This document shows, piece by piece, positions 48,676-57,563 of a stretch of 64,000 nucleotides of DNA (its first letter is position 1; every line of letters starts with the position of its first letter). This stretch comes from Acidovorax sp. FHTAMBA. GTDB taxonomy: Bacteria > Pseudomonadota > Gammaproteobacteria > Burkholderiales > Burkholderiaceae_C. Both the position numbers and the translations under genes were made by a program. Under the pieces are notes generated by a model. It saw only the letters and a program-made list of their open reading frames with translations. It had not been told where the DNA came from and searched no databases. The DNA lies in the NCBI RefSeq assembly GCF_038958875.1, contig NZ_CP152407.1, positions 2,797,501-2,861,500 of the forward strand, given 5' to 3'.

Positions 48676-49587
48676 TTACAGATGGAAATCGCCAGCCGCT
48701 TCGGGCTGGTACAGCACTTTTTCGATGCGGATGTGGCACGTCCTGTTGGGGATCCGCCAGGTGAAGGCATCGCCCTCCTTGTAGCCCAGGATCGCCGTGC
48801 CGATACCGGAGCACACCGACAGTTTGCCGGCACGGTCGTCTGCGTCTTCGGGGTACACCAGCGCAACTTCCAGGGCCTCATCATCGACCTGCAACAAGGC
48901 CTTGGAGTTCATGGTGACGACATCTTGCGCCACGTTGAACGGGTCCACCACGATGGCGCGTTCGATCTCGTGCTCCAGCTCAAACACGTCCGGGCCGCTT
49001 TCCACCGCGACGAGGCTTCTGAGCCGGGCCTTGTCGACCTCGGTGATGTAGATGTCTGCGGTATGGACCGCCGGGCTTTCGCGCAACAGCCGTGGATAGC
49101 GTTGCGAACTCATGGAAAGCGACTTCACCGAAGGCGTTTCGCTGTGCAGCACAAAGCCGCTGTGCAGGAAGGCTTTGAGCGATCGTGCGTTGTCGGGATG
49201 GATTTTGGCGATGAGCCTTTCGGCCCGCATGTCGAAAAAGGCCAGCTTCATGCCTTCGCGGATGGCACTGGCGCCGAGCTTGCGGCCCCAGTTGTCGCGG
49301 TTGCCGATGACCAGCACCATTTCACAGTCTGTACCCGCCTTGACGAGGCGCACAAAGCCGACGGGCACGTCACGCTCGTCGTAGGCCATGAAAAATCGGC
49401 CGCCCTGGTTGAACAGGTGTGTGAGGATGGGAAGTTGCACCCGGCCGATGACCTGTTCGATGAAACGGGAGACATGGCGCGAATCGCTGAGGTAGCGGGT
49501 CACATCCTCGTCTTCCAACCAGTCCATCAGGGTCAGCGCGTTGGCGCGGGTAATCTCTGGGCACAGAGCTATAAAAGGCTTGTTCAT
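48676..49587 (-). CDS. Bifunctional GNAT acetyltransferase / Rnk-type nucleoside diphosphate kinase regulator
   Basis: 303 residues in one frame. Residues about 1-165 are a GNAT fold: FFMAYDERDVPVGFVRLV, LVIGNRDNWGRKLGASAIRE (acetyl-CoA loop) and HPDNARSLKAFLHSGF. Residues about 175-303 match Rnk: DKARLRSLVAVESG near 190, ELEHEIERAIVVDP near 208, and the GreA/GreB C-terminal-like domain ending (IGTAILGYKEGDAFTWRIPN). Rnk resembles Gre factors and binds RNA polymerase near the secondary channel. The fusion suggests acetylation linked to transcription or nucleotide metabolism. AGGTGG precedes the ATG. Confidence 0.88.
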   Translation of the reverse strand: MNKPFIALCPEITRANALTLMDWLEDEDVTRYLSDSRHVSRFIEQVIGRVQLPILTHLFNQGGRFFMAYDERDVPVGFVRLVKAGTDCEMVLVIGNRDNWGRKLGASAIREGMKLAFFDMRAERLIAKIHPDNARSLKAFLHSGFVLHSETPSVKSLSMSSQRYPRLLRESPAVHTADIYITEVDKARLRSLVAVESGPDVFELEHEIERAIVVDPFNVAQDVVTMNSKALLQVDDEALEVALVYPEDADDRAGKLSVCSGIGTAILGYKEGDAFTWRIPNRTCHIRIEKVLYQPEAAGDFHL

Positions 49588-49761
49588 CTTCACCACCTGT
49601 GGTTTCAAGAATGAAAGCCTTTCATGACTGCGGCCATGACGGTTCTTTCGGCGAACCGGGGATTTTACAACAGTGCGCATTTTTTGTGCACCGTGGCCTG
49701 CCCAAACCCCTGAAGTACGGGGCGCCGCTCCCCGAGCAAGCCTTATCCCCCGCACACAGCT

Positions 49762-51384
49762 TTATTGCGCCACACACACGCCCAATGACTGGCTTTTGGC
49801 CCTGTACATGGCGGTATCTGCGGCGCGCAGGTAGTCGTCCACCGTTGCCAGCCTGGCTGCGCTGCTGACCAGCCCCACACTCGCGCCACTGATCACGGTG
49901 TGTTCGCCGATCACATAAGGCGCTGCGAGGGCGACGGCGATCTGCTCCGCGCGTTGGCTGGCTTCAGCGGAATCAATGGACTCCAGCAGCACATTGAACT
50001 CGTCGCCACTCATGCGGGCGACCAGATCCACCGCGCGCACGCAGGATTCGAGCCGCCGCGCCACCTGTTGCAACAGCTGGTCGCCCACATGGTGCCCGTA
50101 GCTGTCATTGACGGCCTTGAACCCGTTGAGATCCAGCAGGAGCACGGCGAACATCGTGGCGCCATCGCGGACCGGCACGCCATCGCCGTTCACCGCCTCG
50201 TTCTGGTGCAGCGCTATGAGATGCGCGAGGCGATCGCGGAACAACGGCCGACCGGGCAAGTTGGTCAGCGCGTCGTAGGAGCTGCCCCGCTCGGCCAGAT
50301 CACTCAACGACCCCGCCATGCGAACGGGAACACCATCCTCGAACTCGGCGAGCCCGCGCCAATTGACCCACACCAGCCGCCCCGCCCCGTGGAACGCGCG
50401 GAAATCCACCGAAAAGTTCGGGCTGAACCCTGACAGGTGCCTGCGGTAGGTCGCCTGCACGCGCACGCGGTCTTCGGGATCGATGAGTTGCTCGAGAAAG
50501 CGCCAGCCACCGTCAAACACATGATCGCGGCTACCCATCCCGACGATCTGGAGAAAACGCCCGGACACATGCAGGGCGTCCGTGCGCAAGTTCCAATACC
50601 AGATGCCGTCATTGGACCCGCGCGTCGCCAGCAAATAGCGGTTTTCCGAGCGCACCAACTCCAGTTCGGTGTTCTTCTGCTGGGTCACGTCGATCATCAG
50701 GCCGATCATGCGGTTCGGCCGCCCCGGCTCGACCACCGCGCGGCACAGATCGCGCACCCACACAACCTTGCCGGACTTGGCAATCAGCCGGTAATTCATC
50801 TCGTAGGCATGGCTGTGCGTGGCGTTGTAGGCGGCATCGTCGATCACCAGGGCCTGCGCCAGGTCATCGGGATGCACATGCGCCCGCCAGAAGTTAGGGT
50901 CAGCCCGCCACTCCTCGACGGAGTAACCGAACAAGCGTTCGACCTGCGGGCTCAGAAAGGTATTGCCCACGCCGATTTCAGCTTCCCAAACCACGCCATC
51001 AATGGTTTCCAGCAAGCGCAGAAAGCGCTGGCGAATTTCCACCAGCACCTGCTCGGTGACCTCGGTGATCTCGATCAGGACACCCTGGCGGCTGATCACC
51101 CGCTCCGCCGCATCCGTCTCCGGGTGGAGCTGCAGACGCACCCAGCGATAGTCCGCGTCGGCAAAGCGCAAGCGGAACACAGGCATGCCCGAGCGCATGG
51201 TGCCGATGTCGTCGGGATGCACGAACTCCAGCAGAGACCTGCCGAGCGCCGCCTCCACCGAATGGCCGGTGAGCTTGTGCCACGCCGGGTTCAGATAAGT
51301 GATCTCCCACAGCGCATCGGTTTGCACCACCGCCTCGGGTAGCAGTTGCAGCAGTTTTGCGGACGGCGTGGGAGTGGGGGGCAT
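49762..51384 (-). CDS. PAS-PAS-PAS-GGDEF diguanylate cyclase
   Basis: 540 residues, no membrane segments. Three PAS domains (about 8-120, 130-245 and 250-370; PAC-type HPDDIGTMRSGMPVFRLR and HVHPDDLAQALVID) and a C-terminal GGDEF domain about 378-535 (DALTNLPGRPLFRDRL, LDLNGFKAVNDSYGHHVGDQ). The active loop reads SGDEF (near 458) instead of GGDEF, a variant known in active cyclases. Probably makes cyclic di-GMP in response to a small-molecule or redox signal. ATG chosen; a TTG five codons upstream is possible. Confidence 0.9.
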   Translation of the reverse strand: MPPTPTPSAKLLQLLPEAVVQTDALWEITYLNPAWHKLTGHSVEAALGRSLLEFVHPDDIGTMRSGMPVFRLRFADADYRWVRLQLHPETDAAERVISRQGVLIEITEVTEQVLVEIRQRFLRLLETIDGVVWEAEIGVGNTFLSPQVERLFGYSVEEWRADPNFWRAHVHPDDLAQALVIDDAAYNATHSHAYEMNYRLIAKSGKVVWVRDLCRAVVEPGRPNRMIGLMIDVTQQKNTELELVRSENRYLLATRGSNDGIWYWNLRTDALHVSGRFLQIVGMGSRDHVFDGGWRFLEQLIDPEDRVRVQATYRRHLSGFSPNFSVDFRAFHGAGRLVWVNWRGLAEFEDGVPVRMAGSLSDLAERGSSYDALTNLPGRPLFRDRLAHLIALHQNEAVNGDGVPVRDGATMFAVLLLDLNGFKAVNDSYGHHVGDQLLQQVARRLESCVRAVDLVARMSGDEFNVLLESIDSAEASQRAEQIAVALAAPYVIGEHTVISGASVGLVSSAARLATVDDYLRAADTAMYRAKSQSLGVCVAQ

Positions 51385-51554
51385 GCAGGGCTGTTGCAAA
51401 ATAAGGGAGCGAAATCAACCACGTGAGATCAAGTATGGCACGGGTCCCGGGCCTTTGAGCCCCTTGGTTTCGGTGGTTTGGGGCAGCCAGACAGCGCAAG
51501 CCAGCAACGCCCTCCCCCGCCGCTGGCTCGCTCACATCACGACGGAATCACCCG

Positions 51555-53654
51555 TCAGAACGCCACTTTCACCCCCAGGGTCACATTGCGCCCCATCAAC
51601 GGCGCTGCGTTCTTGATGAACGAGGTGTGCGCGTACGCCAGGCGGTCGGTCAGGTTGTTGGCCTTCAGGTACACCTGCCAGGGGGTGCCGCTGCTGAACT
51701 GGCCGTTGTAGCTCACACCCAGGTTCAGCATGCCGTAGCCAGGGGTGGCGCTTTCAAACTCGGCCACGCGGTTCTGGCGGGCCACTTGCACCCATTCGAC
51801 CTGGCCTTCCCAGGCCCGCCAGTTGGCGTCCAGCCGCACACCGGCGCGGGTTGCCGGGATGCGCGGCAGCAATCCACCGCCGTCCAGCTTGGCGCGCACG
51901 GTGTCGCCGAACAGCGTGATGCCCAGGTTGCGGTTCAGACGCTGGCGCACCTGGCCTTCGATGCCGGTGAAGGTGGCGTCGGCCTGGCTGTATTGCAGCA
52001 GTTGCAGGCCATCGACTTCATCGAGAGTGCGGCCGTAGATGTAGTTGTTGATGCGGTTGCGGAACACGCTGACGCCAAAGGTGGTGTCGCCGCTGGTTTT
52101 CTTCAGGCTCACGTCGATGTTCTGCGAGATCTCGGACTTCAGGTTGGCGTTGCCGCGTTCATACGTGCTGGTGGCCATGTGCAGGCCCTTGGCATACAGC
52201 TCTTCGGCCGACGGGGCGCGGCTGGCGCGGGTGAACGATGTGCCGACCTGGTAGCCGGGCGTAAACTTCCACACCGCGCCCAGCGATGCGGAGGTGCCGT
52301 TGTGGCTGCGCTCGATGCCGCTGGTCTGGGCCTCGGCAGTCTGGCGGTCGTGGCGCAGGGCGGCTTCGAAGCGCCAGTCACGCCAAAGGTACTCCTCCAG
52401 CACGAAGAGGCCCGTCTTGCGGGTCACGGTGGGCTGCACATAGGCCTCCTCGCCCTCGGCGCTGAACTTGCGCTGCGAGGTCTGCAGGCCAATCACGCCT
52501 TTGAAACCAGCGATGGGCTCGTGCTGCAGCTCGATCCGGGTGTCGTAGGCCTTGTTCTTGAAGGTGGTGCTGATGGCGCCGTCTTCGACTTCGTCGTGCA
52601 CATAGTCCGTAATGCCCGCGCGCAGGCGCAGAGCCGAAAAGCCGGCAAAGGGGTTGCGCAGCTCGCCCCGGATGTCCAGGCGTTCGCTGCGCAAGTCCAC
52701 CACGGGCACGTCGCCGTGTTCGTCTTCATGGCCGTGGTCGTGGCCGTCGTCTTCGCCGTGGCTGCCGCAGTGCAGGTGGTTGCCGTGGGTGTGGCAGCCT
52801 TCAAAGCCGTGGTTGTGGCCGGGCAGGCCGTATCTGGCGGTCTGGCGGGTGTAGGCGGCGCCCAGGTAGCCGCTGCTTCCCACCCACGAGATGCCCACGC
52901 TGCCGGTGTCGGTGCGGTTGAAGCTGCCGGGCACCTTGCGGTCCACATGGCCGTCGTGCAGCCAGCCGGGGCCCACGCGGTAGTCGGCGGCGTCGCGCGC
53001 CACGCCTTCCACGTGCACAGCCAGGTTGCCGGTGCCGCCGGTGAGCGAGAAGGCACCTGCTTTTTCACGCGCGCCGGAGTTGGCGCGCAGCTCGGCGCTG
53101 CCCTCGTAGCCCTTTTGCGGGACGGCAGTGGGGATCTTGCCGTCAAGCACGTTGACCACGCCGCCCACGGCGCCGTTGCCGTAGACCAGGGCCGAGGGGC
53201 CGCGCAGCACTTCGATCTGGGTGGCGAGCAGGGGCTCGGCCACCACGGCGTGGTCCGGGCTGATGGTGGAGGCGTCGTGCAGTTCGGCGCCGTCGCTCAG
53301 CACCTTGACGCGCGGGCCGTCCATGCCGCGGATGATGGGGCGGCTGGCGCCTGCGCCAAAGTGGCTGCTGGTGATGCCAGGCTCGCTGTTCAGCGTCTCG
53401 CCCAGCGTGGCCTCGCGGCGGCGCACGAGTTCATCGCCTTCGAGCACAGTGACGGGCGTGGTCATGTCGTTGACGCCCAGTTGCAGGCCGCTGGCAGAAA
53501 CGGTGACCGGGGGCAGGCTGGCGGCGGACGAGAGCGTTGCCTGCGCGTGCGCCGGGCCGGTGCCCGATAGCGCGAGGATGGCGGCCAGAGCCACCGGTTG
53601 CAGGGCTGGAAGGTGACGGGCGCTACGGGTGGTATTGCTACTTTGGTGTGTCAT
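51555..53654 (-). CDS. znuD: ZnuD-like TonB-dependent zinc receptor with His-rich loop
   Basis: 699 residues. Signal peptide about 1-38 (ALQPVALAAILALSGTGPAHA). Plug domain about 50-165 (GETLNSEPGITSSHFGAGAS, RGPSALVYGNGAVGGVVNVL), then a 22-strand-type beta-barrel ending in GRNVTLGVKVAF with terminal Phe. An extracellular loop near 285-312 holds many His and acidic residues (HGNHLHCGSHGEDDGHDHGH), the mark of ZnuD zinc receptors. The ATG of MTHQSSNTT is chosen; a longer frame has an unlike N-terminus. It lies at the downstream end of the zinc locus. Confidence 0.92.
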   Translation of the reverse strand: MTHQSSNTTRSARHLPALQPVALAAILALSGTGPAHAQATLSSAASLPPVTVSASGLQLGVNDMTTPVTVLEGDELVRRREATLGETLNSEPGITSSHFGAGASRPIIRGMDGPRVKVLSDGAELHDASTISPDHAVVAEPLLATQIEVLRGPSALVYGNGAVGGVVNVLDGKIPTAVPQKGYEGSAELRANSGAREKAGAFSLTGGTGNLAVHVEGVARDAADYRVGPGWLHDGHVDRKVPGSFNRTDTGSVGISWVGSSGYLGAAYTRQTARYGLPGHNHGFEGCHTHGNHLHCGSHGEDDGHDHGHEDEHGDVPVVDLRSERLDIRGELRNPFAGFSALRLRAGITDYVHDEVEDGAISTTFKNKAYDTRIELQHEPIAGFKGVIGLQTSQRKFSAEGEEAYVQPTVTRKTGLFVLEEYLWRDWRFEAALRHDRQTAEAQTSGIERSHNGTSASLGAVWKFTPGYQVGTSFTRASRAPSAEELYAKGLHMATSTYERGNANLKSEISQNIDVSLKKTSGDTTFGVSVFRNRINNYIYGRTLDEVDGLQLLQYSQADATFTGIEGQVRQRLNRNLGITLFGDTVRAKLDGGGLLPRIPATRAGVRLDANWRAWEGQVEWVQVARQNRVAEFESATPGYGMLNLGVSYNGQFSSGTPWQVYLKANNLTDRLAYAHTSFIKNAAPLMGRNVTLGVKVAF

Positions 53655-53999
53655 GGCTGAATGAGAAATGCGTGGGTGTGCCGTGCGGCATGCGGTGGGC
53701 TGCGCAAGGCGGCCAACACAAATCACCCACAAAAATATGAATAAAAAGTGGCTCCAGCGCTTATCCATCAAGCGCTGGCAGCTATGAAATCAGGAGTTTT
53801 TGCGTGACGGCCCAGCGCAGCAGCGTGCGCAACGGGTTGAGCCCGTTACGGGTGAAGCGGCGGTAAAGAGGCTGACCGTGCGTAGGTCACGCCGCGCGGG
53901 TTCGGTGAAGTGAACGAAACGATGCCAATTCATCCGGCCGCGACGCAGCGCAATGGCTGCAGACGGCGGCGGCAGCTGCACCGCTACCGGCTCTACCCG
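53655..53999. other. 345-bp gap in the zinc locus, no supported gene
   Basis: Holds copy h of the dispersed repeat. A minus-strand stop-free stretch near 53790-53880 reads YRRFTRNGLNPLRTLLRWAV but is bounded upstream by a stop, so it may be a broken gene end. No Zur-type box recognised before the receptor gene. Confidence 0.4.
53749..53790. repeat. Copy h of dispersed palindromic repeat, upstream of the receptor gene
   Basis: Best-preserved core in the window: ccagcgcttatccatcaagc followed by gctggcagctat. Ten-base arms ccagcgctta-like / aagcgctgg. Confidence 0.85.
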
Positions 54000-54539
54000 T
54001 CACCCCGGCCCGGGTGGGCCGCGGGCCTGAAAAAACGCAACAGGCCCGGCCGCAGCGGTGGCGCCCGGTTGCCCCGGCGGCGCCTGCGCTGGCACTGCCG
54101 CGGTCAAAGCCACCGGGGCACTGTGCAATGCGTCGCCCAGAGCCAGCTGGTCCAGCAACAGGCAGTCCACCGGCGCGTGGTGCGCCAGCAAGGTGTCGAT
54201 CAGCCCGTGCGCGTGGGCGGGGGCCGAGCCCTGCCCGGCTATGGCGCCAGCCGCCAGGCCGGGTGCTGCAAAGGACAGTGCACCCGGGGTCGACAGCGCA
54301 TGCGCCTGTAGCGCCGGGGCGTGCATGACCTGGTGCAGGCGCCCCAGCGTGGGCACCACCACCAGCGCCAGCAGCAGCCACGCCAGTGCGGCCTGTGCCC
54401 ATAGCCTGCTGCCTGTGCTGGCCCTGCCCCGCGCACGCAGCCCTGCCCTGCAGGCTGTGGCGTGCAAGGGGGCAAGCCATGCCATGGGGCTGGGTCGGTG
54501 GTCGCGGTTGCGGATCATGGGGCGGGTGGCATCTGCCAA
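54000..54539 (-). CDS. Hypothetical periplasm/membrane protein in the zinc locus (DUF2946-like)
   Basis: 179 residues. One membrane segment near 48-65 (AALAWLLLALVVVPTLG), then a periplasmic part with HQVMHAPALQAHA, HAHGLIDTLLAHHAPVDCLL and LLDQLALGDAL. The pattern of a signal-anchor followed by several His and a DCLLLDQLALGDAL box resembles DUF2946-type proteins found near metal-uptake genes. Ala/Pro/Gly-rich C-terminus. It lies between the DUF3299 gene and the TonB receptor in the same direction, so a zinc-binding accessory role is plausible. Confidence 0.68.
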   Translation of the reverse strand: MADATRPMIRNRDHRPSPMAWLAPLHATACRAGLRARGRASTGSRLWAQAALAWLLLALVVVPTLGRLHQVMHAPALQAHALSTPGALSFAAPGLAAGAIAGQGSAPAHAHGLIDTLLAHHAPVDCLLLDQLALGDALHSAPVALTAAVPAQAPPGQPGATAAAGPVAFFQARGPPGPG

Positions 54540-54564
54540 TCAGCGGGTCAGGTAGCAGCCCGGT

Positions 54565-55212
54565 TCACTTCACCGGCACAGCATCCACCATGCGGTAGTA
54601 CAGACCGTATTGGTCATTGGCAAGCAGGGTGAACCTGCCCTCCACCACCACGGGCTCGAGCGAGTAGCGCACGGGCGTCCTGGCCTTGACCTCAACCATG
54701 CTCTCGGGCCCGCCGGGGATGCAAAAGGAGCAGGTCAGCGGCACCGAGGTCAGCAGAAAGTGCGTCTGCGTGGCCTTGGCGTCCAGCGGCATCATGAAGC
54801 CCTGGATGCGCTGGATGGTTTTGTCCATGCCTTTTTGTGTGTCGTTGAACACGGGCAGGACGCGATCCTTGGTGGTTTTCTTGGTGAGGTCTGCCAGCAC
54901 CGACCAGGGCACCACGTCGCTGCGCTGCGGCAGAGGCGCAATGGGGCTGTCGGGGCTGTGGTAGCCCGCGCCCGATCCGGCACCGGGTGCACCCGGCGTC
55001 ACCACCCTGCCCGCGCCTTGGGGCAGCGGCGACGAGAGTACCGCAGGCGCTCCCGTCGCACCCTCCTTGGTGCGCTCGGCAGCGCCCGGTAGCGGCTGGG
55101 CAGAACTGCCCTGCTGCGCGTGGGCGCCGCCTGCAAGCGCCAGCGCGGCGGCCCAGCAAGCCAGGCAGTGCGCTCGGCCGGCAACGGATTGGGGGATCAC
55201 GGTATGGGACAT
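54565..55212 (-). CDS. DUF3299 periplasmic protein of the zinc locus
   Basis: 215 residues. Signal peptide about 1-32 (CLACWAAALALAGGAHA). The DUF3299 domain about 95-212 has VPWSVLADLTKKT near 102, IQGFMMPLD, FLLTSVPLTCSFCIPGGPES with CxxC near 164-167, and DQYGLYYRMVDA at the end. DUF3299 proteins are linked with FtsX-type ABC genes in zinc loci such as Vibrio zrg. The CxxC may bind metal or carry a disulfide. Function not proven. Confidence 0.88.
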   Translation of the reverse strand: MSHTVIPQSVAGRAHCLACWAAALALAGGAHAQQGSSAQPLPGAAERTKEGATGAPAVLSSPLPQGAGRVVTPGAPGAGSGAGYHSPDSPIAPLPQRSDVVPWSVLADLTKKTTKDRVLPVFNDTQKGMDKTIQRIQGFMMPLDAKATQTHFLLTSVPLTCSFCIPGGPESMVEVKARTPVRYSLEPVVVEGRFTLLANDQYGLYYRMVDAVPVK

Positions 55213-55255
55213 GGTGGGCAACCTCTGCACACAATCAAAAGCGTGGGACCGGCGA

Positions 55256-55507
55256 TCAGTGCGCGTGGCGCATGCCGCAGTACTTGCCGATGCCCAAACC
55301 CTTGCACGCGGCCTGGAGCTCCTTCTGGCACACATCGTGGCCCTTGCCGGATTCAAGGCACTTGGCTGCGGCCTCGTGTGCAGCAGCCATGGCGCGGTGG
55401 CGCTCTGCGTCGGCCTTGGTTTCCTTGTCGCTGTGGGCCTGGGCGTGTGCCAGGGAGCCAACGAGCAGCATGGGGGCCAGGGCCAGTGCAGTGAGGAGCT
55501 TTTTCAT
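55256..55507 (-). CDS. Small Cys/His-rich periplasmic protein of the zinc locus
   Basis: 83 residues. Signal peptide 1-22 (predicted cut AHA-QAHS). Mature part about 60 residues with AHEAAAKCLESGKGHDVCQK near 47-66, CKGLGIGKYCGMRHAH at the end, so four Cys and several His. This could bind zinc or be a small chaperone for the system. AAGGA precedes the ATG. Co-oriented between the permease and DUF3299 genes. Confidence 0.82.
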   Translation of the reverse strand: MKKLLTALALAPMLLVGSLAHAQAHSDKETKADAERHRAMAAAHEAAAKCLESGKGHDVCQKELQAACKGLGIGKYCGMRHAH

Positions 55508-55644
55508 GGTGTGTCCTTTCAGGTGGTGGTGAGAAAAAGGGTGATAAAACTGGCGCGGCCAAAGTCAGCGCCGCCAGGGAACTGGCTTTGCCAGGCCCCG
55601 GGCGTCCCCCACCGGGGAAGACGCGAAGCGGCACAGGGGCGCTT

Positions 55645-56883
55645 TCATGCTTCGCTGAGCAAATCTGCCACTTCGGTGCGGTAAGCCTGCATGGCAGGCA
55701 ACAACGACGCCAGCGCCGCCACACCCGCCGCCAGCAGGGGCACACCGGCCTCGGCGGGCAGCCAGATCCAGCCGGTGACGGGCAGCAGCCCCTGCGCCTG
55801 CAGTGCCCAACCCAGGCCATGGGCCAGGCCGTGGCCCAGCAGCAGGCCCAGAACAGACGCCATCGCGGCCAGCCACAGGGCCTCCCACAGCACCAGCCCG
55901 GCCACGCGGCCCGGGGGCGCGCCCAGCATGCGCAGCATGGCCAGGTCGGCGCGGCGCTCGCGCACGGCATTCCACAGGGCAATGAACACGCTGAGCGCCG
56001 CCACCGCCAGCAGCACGCCGCCAAAGGCGCGCAGCACATCGGCCCCCACGCCCAGCAGGCGCAGCAGGCGCGTGACCTCGATGGCGGGCGCTGCCGCCTG
56101 CATTGATGTGTCGCTGTTGATCTGGCGCGGCAGCGTGATGGCGGCCATGGGCGTGCGGTAGCGCACCAGGGCCACGGTCACTTCGCGCTCTTCTTTCAAT
56201 ATCTCCAGGTCTTCGGCGTCGTTGGCCGTGGCCGTCTCGTGCACCATCCAGACGGATTCGGTGCTGGTCAGGATCAGCCGGTCGAGCACGCAGCCGCAGG
56301 GCGCCAGCACGCCGCTCACACGGTAGGGGTGGTTGCCATGCGCATGCCCTCCCCCACCCAGGCCGTGGCTGCCGATGAAGGTGGCGCCCACCAGCGGCGC
56401 GCCCGCATGGCTGGTTTTGACAATCCCGCGCGCCACGCTGGCGCCCAACACCGCGTCCATGGGTTGCTGCCACAGTGCGCCCTCAGCAAACCTTGCGTCG
56501 TAGTGCGCCACGTAGTCGGGCGTGGTGCCCACGATGCGAAACCCCTGGTAGCTGTCACCCAGGCTGAGCGGGATGACCTGCGCCACCAGCGGATTTTTAT
56601 GCAGTGCCTGCACCTCTTGCAGCGGGATGTTGCCCGTGGGCACGTCGATGTGGAACACGCCCGCCAGGATCAGCTGCAGCGGGCTGCCCTTGGCGCCCAC
56701 TACCAGGTCGATGCCGCTCAGATCACGCTCGAACGCCTTGTCAAGCTGCGTGGCCACCAGCAACACTAGCGTGATGGCGGCCAGGCCCAGCGTGAGCACC
56801 AGCAGGTTCAGCACAGCCGCCAAGGGCCGGGACCACAGGTAGCTCCACGACAGGCGGGCGAGTTTGAATACTCCTGAATTCAT
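55645..56883 (-). CDS. FtsX/MacB-type ABC transporter permease of the zinc locus
   Basis: 412 residues. One N-terminal membrane helix (about 18-40), large periplasmic region (about 45-280) with a His cluster GLGGGGHAHGNHPYRVSG near 176-193 and CGC near 199-201, and three C-terminal helices (about 285-410, FGGVLLAVAALSVFIALWNA; RADLAMLRMLGAPPG). This layout is the MacB/FtsX type rather than ZnuB. The start codon overlaps the ATPase stop (ATGA). The His cluster supports metal handling. Confidence 0.9.
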   Translation of the reverse strand: MNSGVFKLARLSWSYLWSRPLAAVLNLLVLTLGLAAITLVLLVATQLDKAFERDLSGIDLVVGAKGSPLQLILAGVFHIDVPTGNIPLQEVQALHKNPLVAQVIPLSLGDSYQGFRIVGTTPDYVAHYDARFAEGALWQQPMDAVLGASVARGIVKTSHAGAPLVGATFIGSHGLGGGGHAHGNHPYRVSGVLAPCGCVLDRLILTSTESVWMVHETATANDAEDLEILKEEREVTVALVRYRTPMAAITLPRQINSDTSMQAAAPAIEVTRLLRLLGVGADVLRAFGGVLLAVAALSVFIALWNAVRERRADLAMLRMLGAPPGRVAGLVLWEALWLAAMASVLGLLLGHGLAHGLGWALQAQGLLPVTGWIWLPAEAGVPLLAAGVAALASLLPAMQAYRTEVADLLSEA

Positions 56884-56925
56884 AGCTGCTCGCGCTTATC
56901 CATCAGGCGCTGGACGCCAATTTCA
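56880..56925. repeat. Copy i of dispersed palindromic repeat, across the ATPase/permease junction
   Basis: catagctgctcgcgcttatc with inverse arm catcaggcgctggac. Supplies the ATPase C-terminus, its stop, and the permease start codon. Confidence 0.8.
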
Positions 56926-57563
56926 TTCAAATCCAGCGTTTGCACGCCCGCCAGGGCCTGCACCACGCGCTGGTCGTGCGTGGCGATCACCAGGCTGGCA
57001 TCGCAGGCGGCGGCGCTTTGTTGCAGCAGCGCCAGGGCGCCAGCGGCGGACTCGTCGTCCAGACTGGCCGTGGGCTCGTCGGCCAACAGCACCTGAGGCG
57101 CCAGCAACACGGCCCGCGCCAGCGCCACGCGCTGCGCCTGCCCGCCCGAGAGCTGATGCGGCTTGCGGGCGGCCAGCTCGGCCACACCCACCTGCGCCAG
57201 CGCGCGCATGATGGCTGCATCGTCGCGCTGCAGCCCGGCCGCAAAGTAGACCAGCGCCAGGTTGTCGGCCACCGTGAGCGCGCTGCTCAGATACAGCTTT
57301 TGCGGCAAAAAGCCGATGCTGCGCGCGCGCCAGGCGTCGATCTCGGCCCCGCGTTGCGTGCCCAGCTGGGTGCCCGCCACAAACAGGTCGCCCCCGCTGG
57401 CGCCGCGCAAGCCCGCCATCAGCGCCAGCCAGGTGGATTTGCCGGTGCCCGAGCGCCCCCGCAGCAGCAGCGTGCCGCCCTGGCGCAGGTCCACATCCGG
57501 AAAGCGCAGCGGCGCGGCGCCACCCGTGGCATAGGTGTAGGAAAGCCCCCGGGTGCGGATCAT
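56880..57563 (-). CDS. ABC transporter ATP-binding protein of the zinc locus
   Basis: 227 residues, LolD/MacB-like ATPase. Walker A RGRSGTGKST near 34-43, Q-loop FLPQKLY near 87, ABC signature LSGGQAQRVALARA near 138-151, Walker B VLLADEPTASLDD near 158-170, and H-loop ATHDQRV near 192. It energises the adjacent FtsX-type permease. Both ends overlap neighbours (ATGA with Fur-type gene and with permease). The last ten codons (QRLMDKREQL) and the permease start lie within a copy of the dispersed repeat. Confidence 0.93.
   Translation of the reverse strand: MIRTRGLSYTYATGGAAPLRFPDVDLRQGGTLLLRGRSGTGKSTWLALMAGLRGASGGDLFVAGTQLGTQRGAEIDAWRARSIGFLPQKLYLSSALTVADNLALVYFAAGLQRDDAAIMRALAQVGVAELAARKPHQLSGGQAQRVALARAVLLAPQVLLADEPTASLDDESAAGALALLQQSAAACDASLVIATHDQRVVQALAGVQTLDLNEIGVQRLMDKREQL

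Noticed and set aside
48503..48814. Minus-strand frame with a protein-like end
   Set aside because: It overlaps the Rnk coding region in another frame and lacks a start outside it; at best a remnant.
51627..53570. 647-codon plus-strand frame opposite the TonB receptor
   Set aside because: Antisense shadow; the minus strand encodes an intact receptor.
53790..53981. 63-codon minus-strand frame between the receptor and the DUF2946-like gene
   Set aside because: No ribosome site, unusual composition, overlapped by another open frame.
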